Assembly: GCF_000702505.1 (NCBI RefSeq)
Contig: NZ_JNIM01000001.1
Span: forward strand, 3,038,001-3,102,000
Reading direction: 5' to 3'
DNA from: Thermogemmatispora carboxidivorans
GTDB taxonomy: Bacteria; Chloroflexota; Ktedonobacteria; Ktedonobacterales; Ktedonobacteraceae
DNA: 64,000 bases
Of this stretch, positions 7,197-16,650 are shown piece after piece. A program made the translations under genes and the position numbers. How positions within the stretch are numbered: position 1 is the first letter of the stretch; every line of letters starts with the position of its first letter. A model generated the notes under the pieces. It saw only the letters and a list, made by a program, of their open reading frames with translations, was not told where the DNA came from and ran no database searches.

Positions 7197-7880
7197 TCAG
7201 ATCAGCCCCTGTGCATAAGAGCAGCAGAAGAGAGCGACCTGCTGCTGCAGAGACCGGGCATACTGCAGACACAGCTCCGCTGGGACGCGCTCCTCCATAT
7301 TCTGGAGGGAGAGCAACCAGAGCGCTCCCTCCAGTTCTCGGAATCGCTTCTGTCCGGTAGCACAGAACCGGGTTCCCAGGGCCGACAGATCCTCCTGGGC
7401 TGCAGAGAGGAGCTTCCAGACCTCCTGGCGGTCCTGCCGGCTCTGCTGAAGGCAGGCAAGGGAACGGGAACGCCGCTCAACGTCTGAAAGCCATGTCTGC
7501 AAGAACTCTACATCCCCCGGTTGGACCCGCGCGCTGTCCTCCAGGTGGGAAAGGACTTTGACCAGATCTTGCAGCTCCTGAGTACATCCTCTGGCTGCGC
7601 GGTCCCCTTCGAGATCAGTCAGCGGGGTCAGGCGACAGTTGAGCTCCCAGATCGCTTCGTGCAGCCGACGCAGTTCCTCTTGAGACCGGTCGTTCTGACA
7701 TGGTGCACGGAATACCTGCCTCATTCGCCTGGACCAGCCCAGGCACCGGTCTCGCCAGCTGCGCAGATTCTGCGCACTGGCCGAGCGCCAACGCGGACGA
7801 CACAGCAGCATCGCTTGGATACTACTGGCACACGCCATCAGCAGCAGGATCAGCGTTTCAACGAGCAGCAGATGAGACAT
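7197..7880 (-). CDS. helical protein with N-terminal membrane anchor
   Basis: A 227-aa protein starting MSHLLLVETLILLLM. Residues 4-26 form an N-terminal membrane helix or uncleaved signal anchor, followed by about 200 residues of Gln/Glu/Arg/Leu-rich helical sequence. AGGAGG lies 8 nt before the ATG at 7880, which excludes the longer frame. The topology mirrors that of the neighbouring gene (6154-6984), which is anchored at its C-terminus. No family is recognised. Probably part of the same mobile-element module. Confidence 0.6.
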   Translation of the reverse strand: MSHLLLVETLILLLMACASSIQAMLLCRPRWRSASAQNLRSWRDRCLGWSRRMRQVFRAPCQNDRSQEELRRLHEAIWELNCRLTPLTDLEGDRAARGCTQELQDLVKVLSHLEDSARVQPGDVEFLQTWLSDVERRSRSLACLQQSRQDRQEVWKLLSAAQEDLSALGTRFCATGQKRFRELEGALWLLSLQNMEERVPAELCLQYARSLQQQVALFCCSYAQGLI

Positions 7881-8700
7881 AGAACCCCTCCTGAATACCG
7901 TGCTCATTCCCCCACCAGGTTCACCCTGTCGGCACCGTGTCCCCTCGTGCTGCCCGGCTTCCACCGTGCACAGGGGACACTCCTCCAGGTGTCAACCCTG
8001 TGCAGGGGAGGCTTCATACAAACCAACATCCTGTTGCCCTTGCAAGGACATGGCTACTGTAGCAGACAAGGACAGGAAGGATACTGGCATGGAACGGGAA
8101 CGGCCCGGAGCAGTGCAGGGTTCTCCACGGGAATCACAACGGGGCGAGTGCAGGAGCAGAAGGTGCACCTGACTGGGGCCCCCGACTCAGGGACTTCACC
8201 TGAACCCTCTACCTGGGGAGTACCAACGCCCGTAGCCTGTCCTTCAAGGCCCACCAGAACGCACAGGATGGGAATGGCTCCTCTCTCTTTCTCTGCAATG
8301 GCATTCTTGATGACATGCCACACTCGCCTCATCGGCCAGGCGTGCCAGCCACACCAGAAGAGCGCAGGACCTTGCACTGCCAGTGTGCCTGGGTTCCATT
8401 GAGGCGAACAGCCAGGCGATCAGGCGTCCACGTGAGCACTCCCACTCCCTGCACCCAGGCAGGTCAGCATCGCCACGCCTGGGACCAGGGGCGCCAGGGA
8501 TCAGACATGGCTTCCACCAACGTCCTCTCCTGTCCTGTCTGCCTCCTGCCCGCTACCAAACATCTTCCCAGCTCAGGCCGTCACCTATCCCAGGCGCTTC
8601 CCGAGTCTGTTCGCTACGCTGTTTGTCGCAACAGACGCGACACTCACGTTGCAGCCTGCAAACACCTGCAAACACTCGAAACGCAGCAGGAGGAATAGCT
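7881..8700. other. interval between divergent module halves
   Basis: About 820 bases separating the leftward membrane-protein genes from the rightward secretion operon, so it should hold promoters for both. Open frames here (for example 8054-8332 on the minus strand) lack ribosome binding sites and convincing composition. I see no clear promoter, repeat or RNA. Confidence 0.45.
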
Positions 8701-9504
8701 GTGGACCCAGTGACATCGCTCTTCCAGACCATGCAGACCCTGGTCGATCTCCTTATCACGACTCCTCCAGAGTTCACCACGGCGAACCGCGTGGTCATCG
8801 GAACATGGACCACCATGACAGCCGTGGCCGATGCCTTTTTCGTCCTGACGCTCATCATCGGGGCGACCCAGATCATGTACAGCCAGAGCACCGGTACGCT
8901 CTCCATGCCGGTGAGTCAGTTCATAGCCAAAGCCATCGTGACAGCGTTGCTGATTCATCTGAGCTTCTTCATTGGACAGGATCTTCTCATGCTGAATAAC
9001 CTGCTGTGCGCCCTGCTCCCAGCAAACGTTCAGGACCTGATCCGCCAGATGAACGGCGGCCAATCGTTCAACAATACCCAACTACTGAGCCTCTCCTTTG
9101 TACTCACACTGGTCTTTGGACTCAGCTTCATCCGTGTTATCTTTCAGGCAGTCAAACGCATTGTCTTCTTTAATGTATTATTCGTTCTCAGCGGTCCCGC
9201 CTTCCTTCTATCGTTCCATCCCCAGACGGCCCCCTGGTTCGCCTTCTGGGCCCGAACCTATGTCGTCACAGTATTTACTCAGTTTCTTCAATTTTTGACA
9301 TTCGAGCTGGGTTTCCAATTTCTCATTGCCACCGAACGCACCGGTTTGACAGGCATGATTCTGGCCATTGCGCTGCTCAATCTGACGGCGGAGATTCCGG
9401 GCCTGCTCTCGCGCTTTGCTGCCACCGCTGGCGCGACCACAACGGGGATTGGGAACCTGGTAGGGATTGCCATCAGGGCCGCCGCCTTGCTGGCCACGGT
9501 CTGA
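8701..9504 (+). CDS. TrbL/VirB6-like polytopic membrane protein
   Basis: A 267-aa protein with a GTG start chosen because AGGAGG lies 7 nt upstream. It has about six membrane segments (for example around residues 38-62, 78-100, 130-150, 155-172, 195-215 and 220-240) and a Gly/Ala/Thr-rich C-terminus. Size, topology and position directly before a VirB2-like pilin and VirB4 match the inner-membrane channel component of a type IV secretion or conjugation system (VirB6/TrbL class). The family is too divergent to confirm by eye. It is the first gene of the rightward operon. Confidence 0.7.
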   Translation: MDPVTSLFQTMQTLVDLLITTPPEFTTANRVVIGTWTTMTAVADAFFVLTLIIGATQIMYSQSTGTLSMPVSQFIAKAIVTALLIHLSFFIGQDLLMLNNLLCALLPANVQDLIRQMNGGQSFNNTQLLSLSFVLTLVFGLSFIRVIFQAVKRIVFFNVLFVLSGPAFLLSFHPQTAPWFAFWARTYVVTVFTQFLQFLTFELGFQFLIATERTGLTGMILAIALLNLTAEIPGLLSRFAATAGATTTGIGNLVGIAIRAAALLATV

Positions 9505-9579
9505 GGGAGCACAGGCTCAGGCCGTCGCCCCCCTCTTGGTAGAAGATCGACCACACCTGAAAGCAAGAAAGGAGGAACT

Positions 9580-9828
9580 ATGGAGGCACTCAACGCTTTG
9601 AACGGTATTGTGAGCCTGCTGCAGCAGAATGCTGCCAGGGTTGGCATCACAGTCGCTGGCCTGATGGTGGCGGTGTATGCGATCGCCATCATGCTCGACA
9701 ACGATCAGTCCCCGGCAGCACGGACCGAGCGGTGGGCAAAGCTCAAGCGCGTCTTCATCTGTGCCGGCATTATCGCTGGCACCGGCGCCTTCGTGACGGC
9801 GGCAACGAGTCTGGGAAAAATGCTGTAA
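9580..9828 (+). CDS. VirB2/TrbC-like pilin
   Basis: An 82-aa protein with two hydrophobic helices (about residues 20-40 and 56-75) separated by a short charged loop, the layout of VirB2/TrbC-type conjugative pilins and their Gram-positive counterparts. AAGGAGG lies 8 nt before the ATG. The N-terminal segment is short and not a classic cleavable signal. It sits 75 nt after the TrbL-like gene and 99 nt before virB4, as in many conjugation operons. Confidence 0.7.
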   Translation: MEALNALNGIVSLLQQNAARVGITVAGLMVAVYAIAIMLDNDQSPAARTERWAKLKRVFICAGIIAGTGAFVTAATSLGKML

Positions 9829-9927
9829 CAAGCGGGAAGGAGAGATGCGGACAATGCCCGTGCCTTCGGCGCCGCCGGCTCATCTGTCACATGCAGGCGC
9901 CGAGGGCGGGCACCCGCGGCACATCGT

Positions 9928-12900
9928 ATGCAAGAACACGAAGGGAATCCGCTGGTCAAAGCTGTCCCGACCCACCTCTTCCAGTTTGAAGAGAAGATTT
10001 TCGGGATGTCTTTGCAGCAGCTGCTCACTGACATTGGTGCAGGGGTGGGCCTGTTCACACTCACTGCAGAACTCTCAGTGGTCACGCGCATCGTGGTGTG
10101 CGTACTGCTCGCAGTGCCAGTACTCATTCTGGTGCATGGGCAGGTTGACGGCCAGCCATTGTTACAATGGCTCTACCTGTATGCCCGGTTCCTGTTTCTC
10201 CCCAAGGAGACGAGCTGGCAGTCTACCGAGGCACGTGCCTTGAACAGATCGAGCAAGGTCCCTACCGTTCAGACGACCTGGATTCACCTGGATCACCTGT
10301 CTGGGGGAATGATGGGATACAGCGAGCCAGGTGGCACAAGCAGGAACCGAGGGCGTTACTGGGTAGTCCTGGAGGTGGAAGGTCGCAACATCCGCTATCT
10401 GCCGGATGCAGAACAGGTTCGGATCTACGGGCACTTCGAGCGCTTCCTGACGGGCTGCGAGTTCCGGCTCCAGTTCATCTCGTTGATCGAGCAGGTACAG
10501 CCGGCAGCCTACCCGGCGCTGAGTGCGCAGCGGGAGGCTGTGCTTGCTCTTCAGAGGAGCACACCGCGTCTGGCGAGGCTCCAGCAAGCCAGCGTCGCGT
10601 TCCAGCAGCGGCACCTGCAGAGCTGCACCATCACGCGCCATTTCGTGGTCATCTCCGTCTCGGCTCGTGAGGAGGTGCTTCGGCGTCGCACCGATGGAGC
10701 CAGGCGGGGCCTGATCAGTACACTGCTCCGCCTGCTCGTGCCCAAGGCAGAGGGGGTCATCACTCGCGAAGAGGTGCTCGATCAGTTGCGCATCCGCACG
10801 TCGGTCGTGAAAAAGCTGTGTCAGCAGCTCGAAGTTCGGGCGTGGCTGCTCGATGACCCGGACCTCCTTCGCCTGTTTGCATCCTGCCTGGCGCCTGGGG
10901 CCGAGGTTCCCACCTTCCGCGCGGAGGACCTGGATGAGGCTGCTCAAGCGGCTTGCTCTCTGGCCAGGCCCGGAGGGGCAAAGGGATCAGGCCAGTTCGG
11001 GCCTGGACACCGCTGGAAGTCCCTTCGTGGGCTTCATGGCACAGTGGTCTACGAAAGCAGAGGCGAAGCAGACTGCTTCGAGGCCGCAGCCCGCCACCTG
11101 GCTGATCTGGTAGCGCCATCCCGCATCAAGATTCACCCAGACATGCTGGAGGTCACCGTCCGGGGCAAGACGCGCTACCAGCGCTACTTGAGCGTGACCG
11201 GGTACTGCCATCAGTTGCACTGCGGCTGGCTGGCAGATCTCTCCGAGCTGGGGCTGCCGATGGTAATCTCCAGTTCCTTTGAGCCTCTCGATACCGCCTT
11301 CATGATCGCACGCCTGGAGCTGCACCTGGTCAAGCTAGAGAGCCAGCGGCTCTCGGACCAAAAGATGCTCAAGATCACGAAGGCCAATCAGAGCGTCGAG
11401 GCGGAGCAGGTGCGCCGCGTCTTGCGTGAGCTGGCTGCACGGCGCATGAAGGTCTTCGCCACGAACCTCATCATTGGCATCCATGCAGGAAGCCGAGAGC
11501 GCCTGGAACAACGTTCCCATTACCTGCTCTCGCACCTGCGCCAAAAGCAGCTGCGCGTGCGCGCGTGTCGCCGACGCCACGATGTCGGCCTTCAGCTGAG
11601 TCTGCCGGTCTGCCCGCCTTTAGACCTCTCCCAGACGGTGAACTTGCCCAGCGACGCTCTCTCCACGTTCCTGCACGCCAGTTCAGGCGTGGTGGGCACG
11701 CCGACGGGCGTCTTTCTGGGGTTCATCGGCTCTGGGTTCAGCCGCCGCCCGGTGTACTTCAATCCCTGGTCGGAGGAGCGTAAGATTCCCAATCCCCATG
11801 TCGTCGTGGTCGGCGAGACGGGCATGGGCAAAAGCTGGCTGGGCAAGACCTTGGTGACCGGCTTGATGGGCATGGGCATCGCTGACGTGGTGGTCCTGGA
11901 CCGCGACGATGATTACTTGCCGCTGCACGAATTCCTGGGAGAGGAGTGCCAGCGCTATAATCTGGCGCGCGGCTGCCCGATCAACTTTTTTGATCTGCCC
12001 TTTGCCCCCAGCGATGTCGATCCAGCCGATCCGTTGGATCGACTGGCCGAGTTTCTGGATAATCACCTGTTGGTAGGACTGGCTCTCCTGATTTGCGATA
12101 CCGAGACCACGCTTTCGAAACTCGAAGAGGCGTATCTGATGGCCGTGGCGCGCGCAACGTATGCCGCCAAAGGCCTGACCAGCGAGGCGATCCGACGCGA
12201 TCCAACGACGTTACTGCTCCCAGCTCCGACACTCGCCGATTTTCTGCAGACTATGAAACAGATGCCGGCGTCGTCCAAGACGATGCGCCAATCGCTCATC
12301 GAGCGTCTGGAAAAGGCATCTTATCTTTTTCGCAGCGAAACGAGTATTCGGCTGCACACACCGCTCACGATCTTCTCCATCCATGACCTCGACGAGAAGT
12401 GGTATCCGCTGATGACCTTCGTAGTCCAGAACTTCCTGTATCGTCACCGGGCGCTGCGAGGAGATGAGCGCTACCTGGCTTACATCGTTGAGGAGGCATC
12501 CTACATGCTGCGCCATCCAGCAGGGCGCAGATACCTCGAAAGCGGGTCCCGGGGGTTCAGAAAGCTCGGGATCGCTCAATTCACGCTCTCGCAGCATCCA
12601 CGGGACTTTCTAGAGGAGGGGCAAGTCATCCTGGCCAACGCCGGTACAGCGTTCTTCCTCGGCATGCAGCGCAACGGTGCGGAAAAGCTCCATCTTTCGC
12701 CAGAGCTGGAGCGCACCTTGACCGAAGCTGTTCCGGGCCAGGCAGTCATGCGCTGCGGCAACGAATACGCGGCCATCCAGATTGCAGCCATTCCTCTGCA
12801 CCGCACGCTCTTCACCACCGATCCCCAGGAGCGCAAGAAGATTCGTGTGCCTGCCAGGAGGGAAGAGCAAGCGTCTGCTGGCACGAATCGCTCCCCACGA

Positions 12901-12930
12901 AAGGACGAGGTGCATGCGAAACCCTCTTAA
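9928..12930 (+). CDS. virB4: PrgI-VirB4 fusion, type IV secretion ATPase
   Basis: A 1000-aa protein. Residues about 10-90 resemble PrgI/VirB3: VPTHLFQFEEKIFG followed by two membrane helices. The rest is a VirB4/TraC-type ATPase that powers pilus assembly and substrate transfer at the inner membrane. The P-loop is GETGMGKS (629-636), the Walker B region is VVVLDRDDDY (from about 655), and a second acidic motif YIVEEASYM (from 852) fits the HerA/VirB4 pattern. Length is normal for a fused PrgI-VirB4. The start is odd: the good GGAAGGAG at 9835-9842 precedes an ATG at 9845 in another frame, whereas 9928 has no clear ribosome binding site and is the first start in frame. Confidence 0.92.
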   Translation: MQEHEGNPLVKAVPTHLFQFEEKIFGMSLQQLLTDIGAGVGLFTLTAELSVVTRIVVCVLLAVPVLILVHGQVDGQPLLQWLYLYARFLFLPKETSWQSTEARALNRSSKVPTVQTTWIHLDHLSGGMMGYSEPGGTSRNRGRYWVVLEVEGRNIRYLPDAEQVRIYGHFERFLTGCEFRLQFISLIEQVQPAAYPALSAQREAVLALQRSTPRLARLQQASVAFQQRHLQSCTITRHFVVISVSAREEVLRRRTDGARRGLISTLLRLLVPKAEGVITREEVLDQLRIRTSVVKKLCQQLEVRAWLLDDPDLLRLFASCLAPGAEVPTFRAEDLDEAAQAACSLARPGGAKGSGQFGPGHRWKSLRGLHGTVVYESRGEADCFEAAARHLADLVAPSRIKIHPDMLEVTVRGKTRYQRYLSVTGYCHQLHCGWLADLSELGLPMVISSSFEPLDTAFMIARLELHLVKLESQRLSDQKMLKITKANQSVEAEQVRRVLRELAARRMKVFATNLIIGIHAGSRERLEQRSHYLLSHLRQKQLRVRACRRRHDVGLQLSLPVCPPLDLSQTVNLPSDALSTFLHASSGVVGTPTGVFLGFIGSGFSRRPVYFNPWSEERKIPNPHVVVVGETGMGKSWLGKTLVTGLMGMGIADVVVLDRDDDYLPLHEFLGEECQRYNLARGCPINFFDLPFAPSDVDPADPLDRLAEFLDNHLLVGLALLICDTETTLSKLEEAYLMAVARATYAAKGLTSEAIRRDPTTLLLPAPTLADFLQTMKQMPASSKTMRQSLIERLEKASYLFRSETSIRLHTPLTIFSIHDLDEKWYPLMTFVVQNFLYRHRALRGDERYLAYIVEEASYMLRHPAGRRYLESGSRGFRKLGIAQFTLSQHPRDFLEEGQVILANAGTAFFLGMQRNGAEKLHLSPELERTLTEAVPGQAVMRCGNEYAAIQIAAIPLHRTLFTTDPQERKKIRVPARREEQASAGTNRSPRKDEVHAKPS

Positions 12931-13174
12931 GGCAAAGGCCGGAGACGCTCAGCCGATCCCCTGTCTTCGCCTGATTGCTTACGTGCTACAGCGGCTCAAG
13001 AAGCCGTTTGTACAGCATCTGATCAGGCTGGTGCTCATCACGCTACTCGCCGGCGCGATTGGATGGACGCTGTGGCGTGCAAACCCCGGGATCTCCTTTC
13101 CCTCGCAGGCGCTGCTCCTCGCGGGCAAGATCGGCTGCTGGGTGGGAAGTGTGGGAAGAGCTGTGTTGCGGTAA
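12914..13174 (+). CDS. small membrane protein of the secretion operon
   Basis: An 86-aa protein (MRNPLKAKAG...) whose ATG lies 17 nt inside the end of virB4, implying coupled translation; GGACGAGG precedes it. Basic residues 1-35 lead into one clear membrane helix (about 37-52), and a second weakly hydrophobic stretch lies near 62-80. No family is recognised. Position between virB4 and the coupling ATPase suggests a small accessory component of the transfer channel. Confidence 0.6.
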   Translation: MRNPLKAKAGDAQPIPCLRLIAYVLQRLKKPFVQHLIRLVLITLLAGAIGWTLWRANPGISFPSQALLLAGKIGCWVGSVGRAVLR

Positions 13175-13455
13175 CACCCACACGCTCCGGTGCACGTTCT
13201 GCCGGGTCAGGGAGGCACGGAACGCGGTACTGGAGCGTGGCCGGGGAGAACACAGATGATGACCTCTCTCATTTCGCCCGACCTCATCCGAGGTCTCTAC
13301 CGGGATGGCTGCTCCTTTCGCCCCTCCCGGTGGGACCCACGGAGATCATGCCCGGCTGCAGGCCGATGGCCTCCCACACTTGTTCGGGGTCACGCTGCGA
13401 GCCGGGTCTTTCTCGGCTTCATTGAACATCAGTGTATAGGGAAAGAGGCAGGATC

Positions 13456-16400
13456 ATGCGAACATCATCGGGGCTGCCGCAGCAAGGCAGCAGCCCGCCT
13501 GAAGCGCTATTAGCCAGGCAGGGTCATTTACGTGGCTCCCCTCATCTGCTCATGATTGTGCCGCATGCGGAAGGCGAACGTCAGGCCGCCGCGATGGAGA
13601 ACTGGTTTCAGGCGTGCTCGTCAGACGAGGCGTTTGCCCTGGAGCTGGCAGGAACTCGTCGCGAGCAGGTGTTTCTGCTTCGCGCCTCGTCGCATGAGCA
13701 ACTGACGCTCCTTGCTCAGCAATTCCATGCCCAATACCCACAGGCGGAGCAGCAGCGGGTGGTGTCCGGGGCCGACCCGCTGCTGCTCCGTCCGGGAGAA
13801 CATGCAGTGGTCGGTGAGTTCGCTCTGGCTCAGCCCGCCTGGATGCCGCTGAAGCATTTTGGCGGGAAGGCGCTCGCTGAGCCAGGCAATGACCCGCTCG
13901 CCGGCATTCTGGCAGCAATGGAGCCTCTTGCTTCCGGGGAGCGGATTGTCTCTCAACTGGCCTTAATGCGAGCTCCAGAGGGGTGGATCTCCCGCTATGT
14001 GCGCAAGAGCGTCGAGCACCCGCTTCAGGAAGAACGCAACCAACAGACGGCCCTGCGCTACGGAACAAGCCCTGACGTGGCGGAGAGCAGGGAAGGGCTG
14101 AAAGTATTGCTCGGCCTCTTCGGGGCACTCGCGATCATCGTTGGTTTACGGTGGTACCAGGCGGGGTTCTGGCCTCTTCTGGTCACCCTGGCAGTTCTGG
14201 CGTTTCTCGCCGCGGTCGGCCTTGCCTGGTGGCGGCTCAGGCGGAAACGCGGCGAGATCTATGATATGAAGCTGGTCGCAGAGAAGCTGGTGCGGGCAGC
14301 GTTCTACTGTCAATTGCGCGTCATCGTCATTGGACAGGTCACACTCTCCTCCGAGCAGCAGCTCCGCACACATCTGGCTCGCCTGGAGGTGGCATATCGG
14401 CAATTTACCCTGGCCTCCGCCAACAGCCTCTATCTCAAGCATGTCCGGCACCTCACAGCGACACAGAGGCGAGCCAAGTCGCTTCTTGACCCTGGTTCCG
14501 CGTTTCCTTATCACCACCCCCTTCTCCGCCTGCTGCATGGGGCACCAACCAAAGATGTATGGAATGGCTTAGAGCTGTCGGGGGCCTTCCACCTCCCACA
14601 GGAAGTAACAGATCTGCCGCTGGTCAGACGCCTCACAGTCAAACGCCTCCTGGCTTCTCCCGAGATTGCCTACCAGATCGAACACCAGCCCGCCCCTCTC
14701 CCACCAGCTCTGATTGGGCACTCCCGCCAGCGGGGCTATTGCGTCCCAGTCTACGTGCCCTACAGCACGTTGTTCGCCCACAAATTCCTGGTGGCAAGAT
14801 CCCGATATGGGAAATCCACGCTGATGGCTCTTCTTATCCAGGCTGTCATGCAGCCCGTGCAGGATGGGAGCACGCAGCCTGGCGTGTTTGTGATCGACCC
14901 CCACCGTGATCTGATCGAGGAGCTGCTGCTGCTGATTCCCGAGCAGCGAGCCAGAGACGTTCTGCTGCTGGATATGACCGACCTGCAGTTTCCTGTGGCC
15001 CTCAATCCCCTTGACGCCAGTATGGGCTTCACACGCGACCAGGCCATTGCCAACCTGGTCTCCAGCTTCAAGCAGATCTGGTCTGACACCTGGGGACCAC
15101 GGATGGAGCATTTTCTCAAGAATGTGTGTTTGCTGCTGTACACGCTCAATGAGCACCTGGTCAACGCCGGCAGAGCAGAAGAGCAGTTTACGCTCCTCGA
15201 CATCAACCCGCTGTTGCAGTATCAGGACTATGCCCTGGCCGTGCTGCACCAGCTCGATCCAGCCGACCCCTGGCATCAGGAGCTGCTCGCGTGGTGGCAG
15301 AACACGTACTTTTTGCTGCCAAAAGCCTCGACCTTCCGCCAGGAAATCATCATGCCCATCTTGACGAAACTGGGAAGCTTCAACGACAATCAACACCTGC
15401 GCAGGATCGTGGGCCAGCCGGTCACGCGCGCCCCCATCCACGAAGCGGTCACAGCCGGCAAGATTGTGCTGTGCGCGCTTTCAGCGCGCGATATGGATGA
15501 TACCAGCCTCAACATCTTGGGGAGCACGCTGATCAATCTCCTCAGACGCAGTTTCCGTCTCCAGGAAGCGACCGAGCCACAACAGAGAAGGCCCATCTTC
15601 CTGGCGATTGATGAGTTCCAGGCATTTAGCGGGGCAGACATTGCGAAGATTCTGGCGGAGGATGCGAAGTATGGCTGTGCCGCCTTGCTGGCGACCCAGT
15701 TCCTCAAGGAGCTGGACATCGTGAAAAAGGGCCTGCTTGATACGGTGCTGGCCAACTGTGAAAACCTGTGGGCCTTTAACGTCAGTGCCTCAGATGCCAG
15801 GATTCTGGAAGAGGAATTACACAATAAGGTGACGCCCAGGCACATCATTTCCCAGCCCAGGCTGCACTGCTACGCGCGTCTCGCGTTGCCAGGCCACCCG
15901 CTGCAGATTGTTTCAATCGAGCTCATCCGGCCTCCCTCCTGGAACAGGACCCCTTCACAGCTGGGACGAGCACGCGCCATCCGACACGTCAACCAGCGCC
16001 GCTACCAGTCCGCCGGGGAGATAGACCGTGCCCATGCTGACCATATACGTCGCTTCCTGGATGTCCAATCGTTCGCCCTCAAGATTGATCAGGAAGTGCG
16101 CAAAACGCAGGCGTACCGCCAGCGTCGGGCAGCAGCAGATCAGCTCGCCGCTCAGCAGCTCCAGGCTCAGACAACGTCCCTTGCCGGACAGCAGGGCCTG
16201 CCTCCTGCTTCTCTGGCAGCACGCTCCCCTCAGTCCACTCTTGCTGGCGGGTCAGCCCCTCCCCGCATCTCGTCCGTGGCGTGCCCAGCTGCGCCTGCTC
16301 AGGGGAGGGGTTCTTCTGTTCCCATACAGACCAGGACACAGGTCGATGCCCCCACGGGATCGCTGTCGACGAGTCCCTCCCCCGCAAGGGGAGAGGCTTC

Positions 16401-16650
16401 CGACCCGGGAGAGCAGGGCGAGCGTAAGCGAAGAAGCCATCCGCGAAGCCGTCGCAAAAAGCGCCTCTCTGCCATCCAGAAAACGCCCGTGGGACTGCCC
16501 CCCCCCATTCTGCCAGACGAGGTCCCTGATGACCGCGACCGGATGGACACGGACCGGAATGGTCCGCAGGAGCGACGCCCCTCGATCTCATGGGAGAGCA
16601 CACATGGCTCCTTCGAGGAGGAAGGGAAAGAGCGCGGGGAGAGGGCCTGA
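13456..16650 (+). CDS. VirD4/TraG-like coupling ATPase
   Basis: A 1064-aa membrane ATPase that would bring DNA to the secretion channel. A non-catalytic region (1-210) precedes two membrane helices (about 214-260). The ATPase domain follows with P-loop VARSRYGKST (446-455), Walker B VFVIDPHRD (about 478) and the FLAIDEFQAFSG/ATQF motifs typical of TraG/VirD4/HerA proteins. The P-loop is unusual: the first glycine of GxxxxGK(S/T) is Ala447. The last about 170 residues are a Pro/Arg/Ser-rich, probably disordered tail. AAGAGG precedes the ATG at 13456. Its stop overlaps the start of the next gene by one base (TGATG). Confidence 0.88.
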   Translation: MRTSSGLPQQGSSPPEALLARQGHLRGSPHLLMIVPHAEGERQAAAMENWFQACSSDEAFALELAGTRREQVFLLRASSHEQLTLLAQQFHAQYPQAEQQRVVSGADPLLLRPGEHAVVGEFALAQPAWMPLKHFGGKALAEPGNDPLAGILAAMEPLASGERIVSQLALMRAPEGWISRYVRKSVEHPLQEERNQQTALRYGTSPDVAESREGLKVLLGLFGALAIIVGLRWYQAGFWPLLVTLAVLAFLAAVGLAWWRLRRKRGEIYDMKLVAEKLVRAAFYCQLRVIVIGQVTLSSEQQLRTHLARLEVAYRQFTLASANSLYLKHVRHLTATQRRAKSLLDPGSAFPYHHPLLRLLHGAPTKDVWNGLELSGAFHLPQEVTDLPLVRRLTVKRLLASPEIAYQIEHQPAPLPPALIGHSRQRGYCVPVYVPYSTLFAHKFLVARSRYGKSTLMALLIQAVMQPVQDGSTQPGVFVIDPHRDLIEELLLLIPEQRARDVLLLDMTDLQFPVALNPLDASMGFTRDQAIANLVSSFKQIWSDTWGPRMEHFLKNVCLLLYTLNEHLVNAGRAEEQFTLLDINPLLQYQDYALAVLHQLDPADPWHQELLAWWQNTYFLLPKASTFRQEIIMPILTKLGSFNDNQHLRRIVGQPVTRAPIHEAVTAGKIVLCALSARDMDDTSLNILGSTLINLLRRSFRLQEATEPQQRRPIFLAIDEFQAFSGADIAKILAEDAKYGCAALLATQFLKELDIVKKGLLDTVLANCENLWAFNVSASDARILEEELHNKVTPRHIISQPRLHCYARLALPGHPLQIVSIELIRPPSWNRTPSQLGRARAIRHVNQRRYQSAGEIDRAHADHIRRFLDVQSFALKIDQEVRKTQAYRQRRAAADQLAAQQLQAQTTSLAGQQGLPPASLAARSPQSTLAGGSAPPRISSVACPAAPAQGRGSSVPIQTRTQVDAPTGSLSTSPSPARGEASDPGEQGERKRRSHPRSRRKKRLSAIQKTPVGLPPPILPDEVPDDRDRMDTDRNGPQERRPSISWESTHGSFEEEGKERGERA

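Noticed and set aside
8054..8332. Minus-strand small protein in the 7881-8700 interval
   Set aside because: No ribosome binding site and Cys/Pro-rich composition without family resemblance; left as unassigned.
9845..10243. ATG 9845 with a good ribosome binding site as a gene start
   Set aside because: Its frame runs into the PrgI-VirB4 gene out of phase and its product is Ser/Arg/Cys-rich nonsense; kept only as an oddity of the virB4 start.
12914..13455. Additional gene between the small membrane protein and the coupling ATPase
   Set aside because: Frames in 13175-13455 lack ribosome binding sites and recognisable composition.
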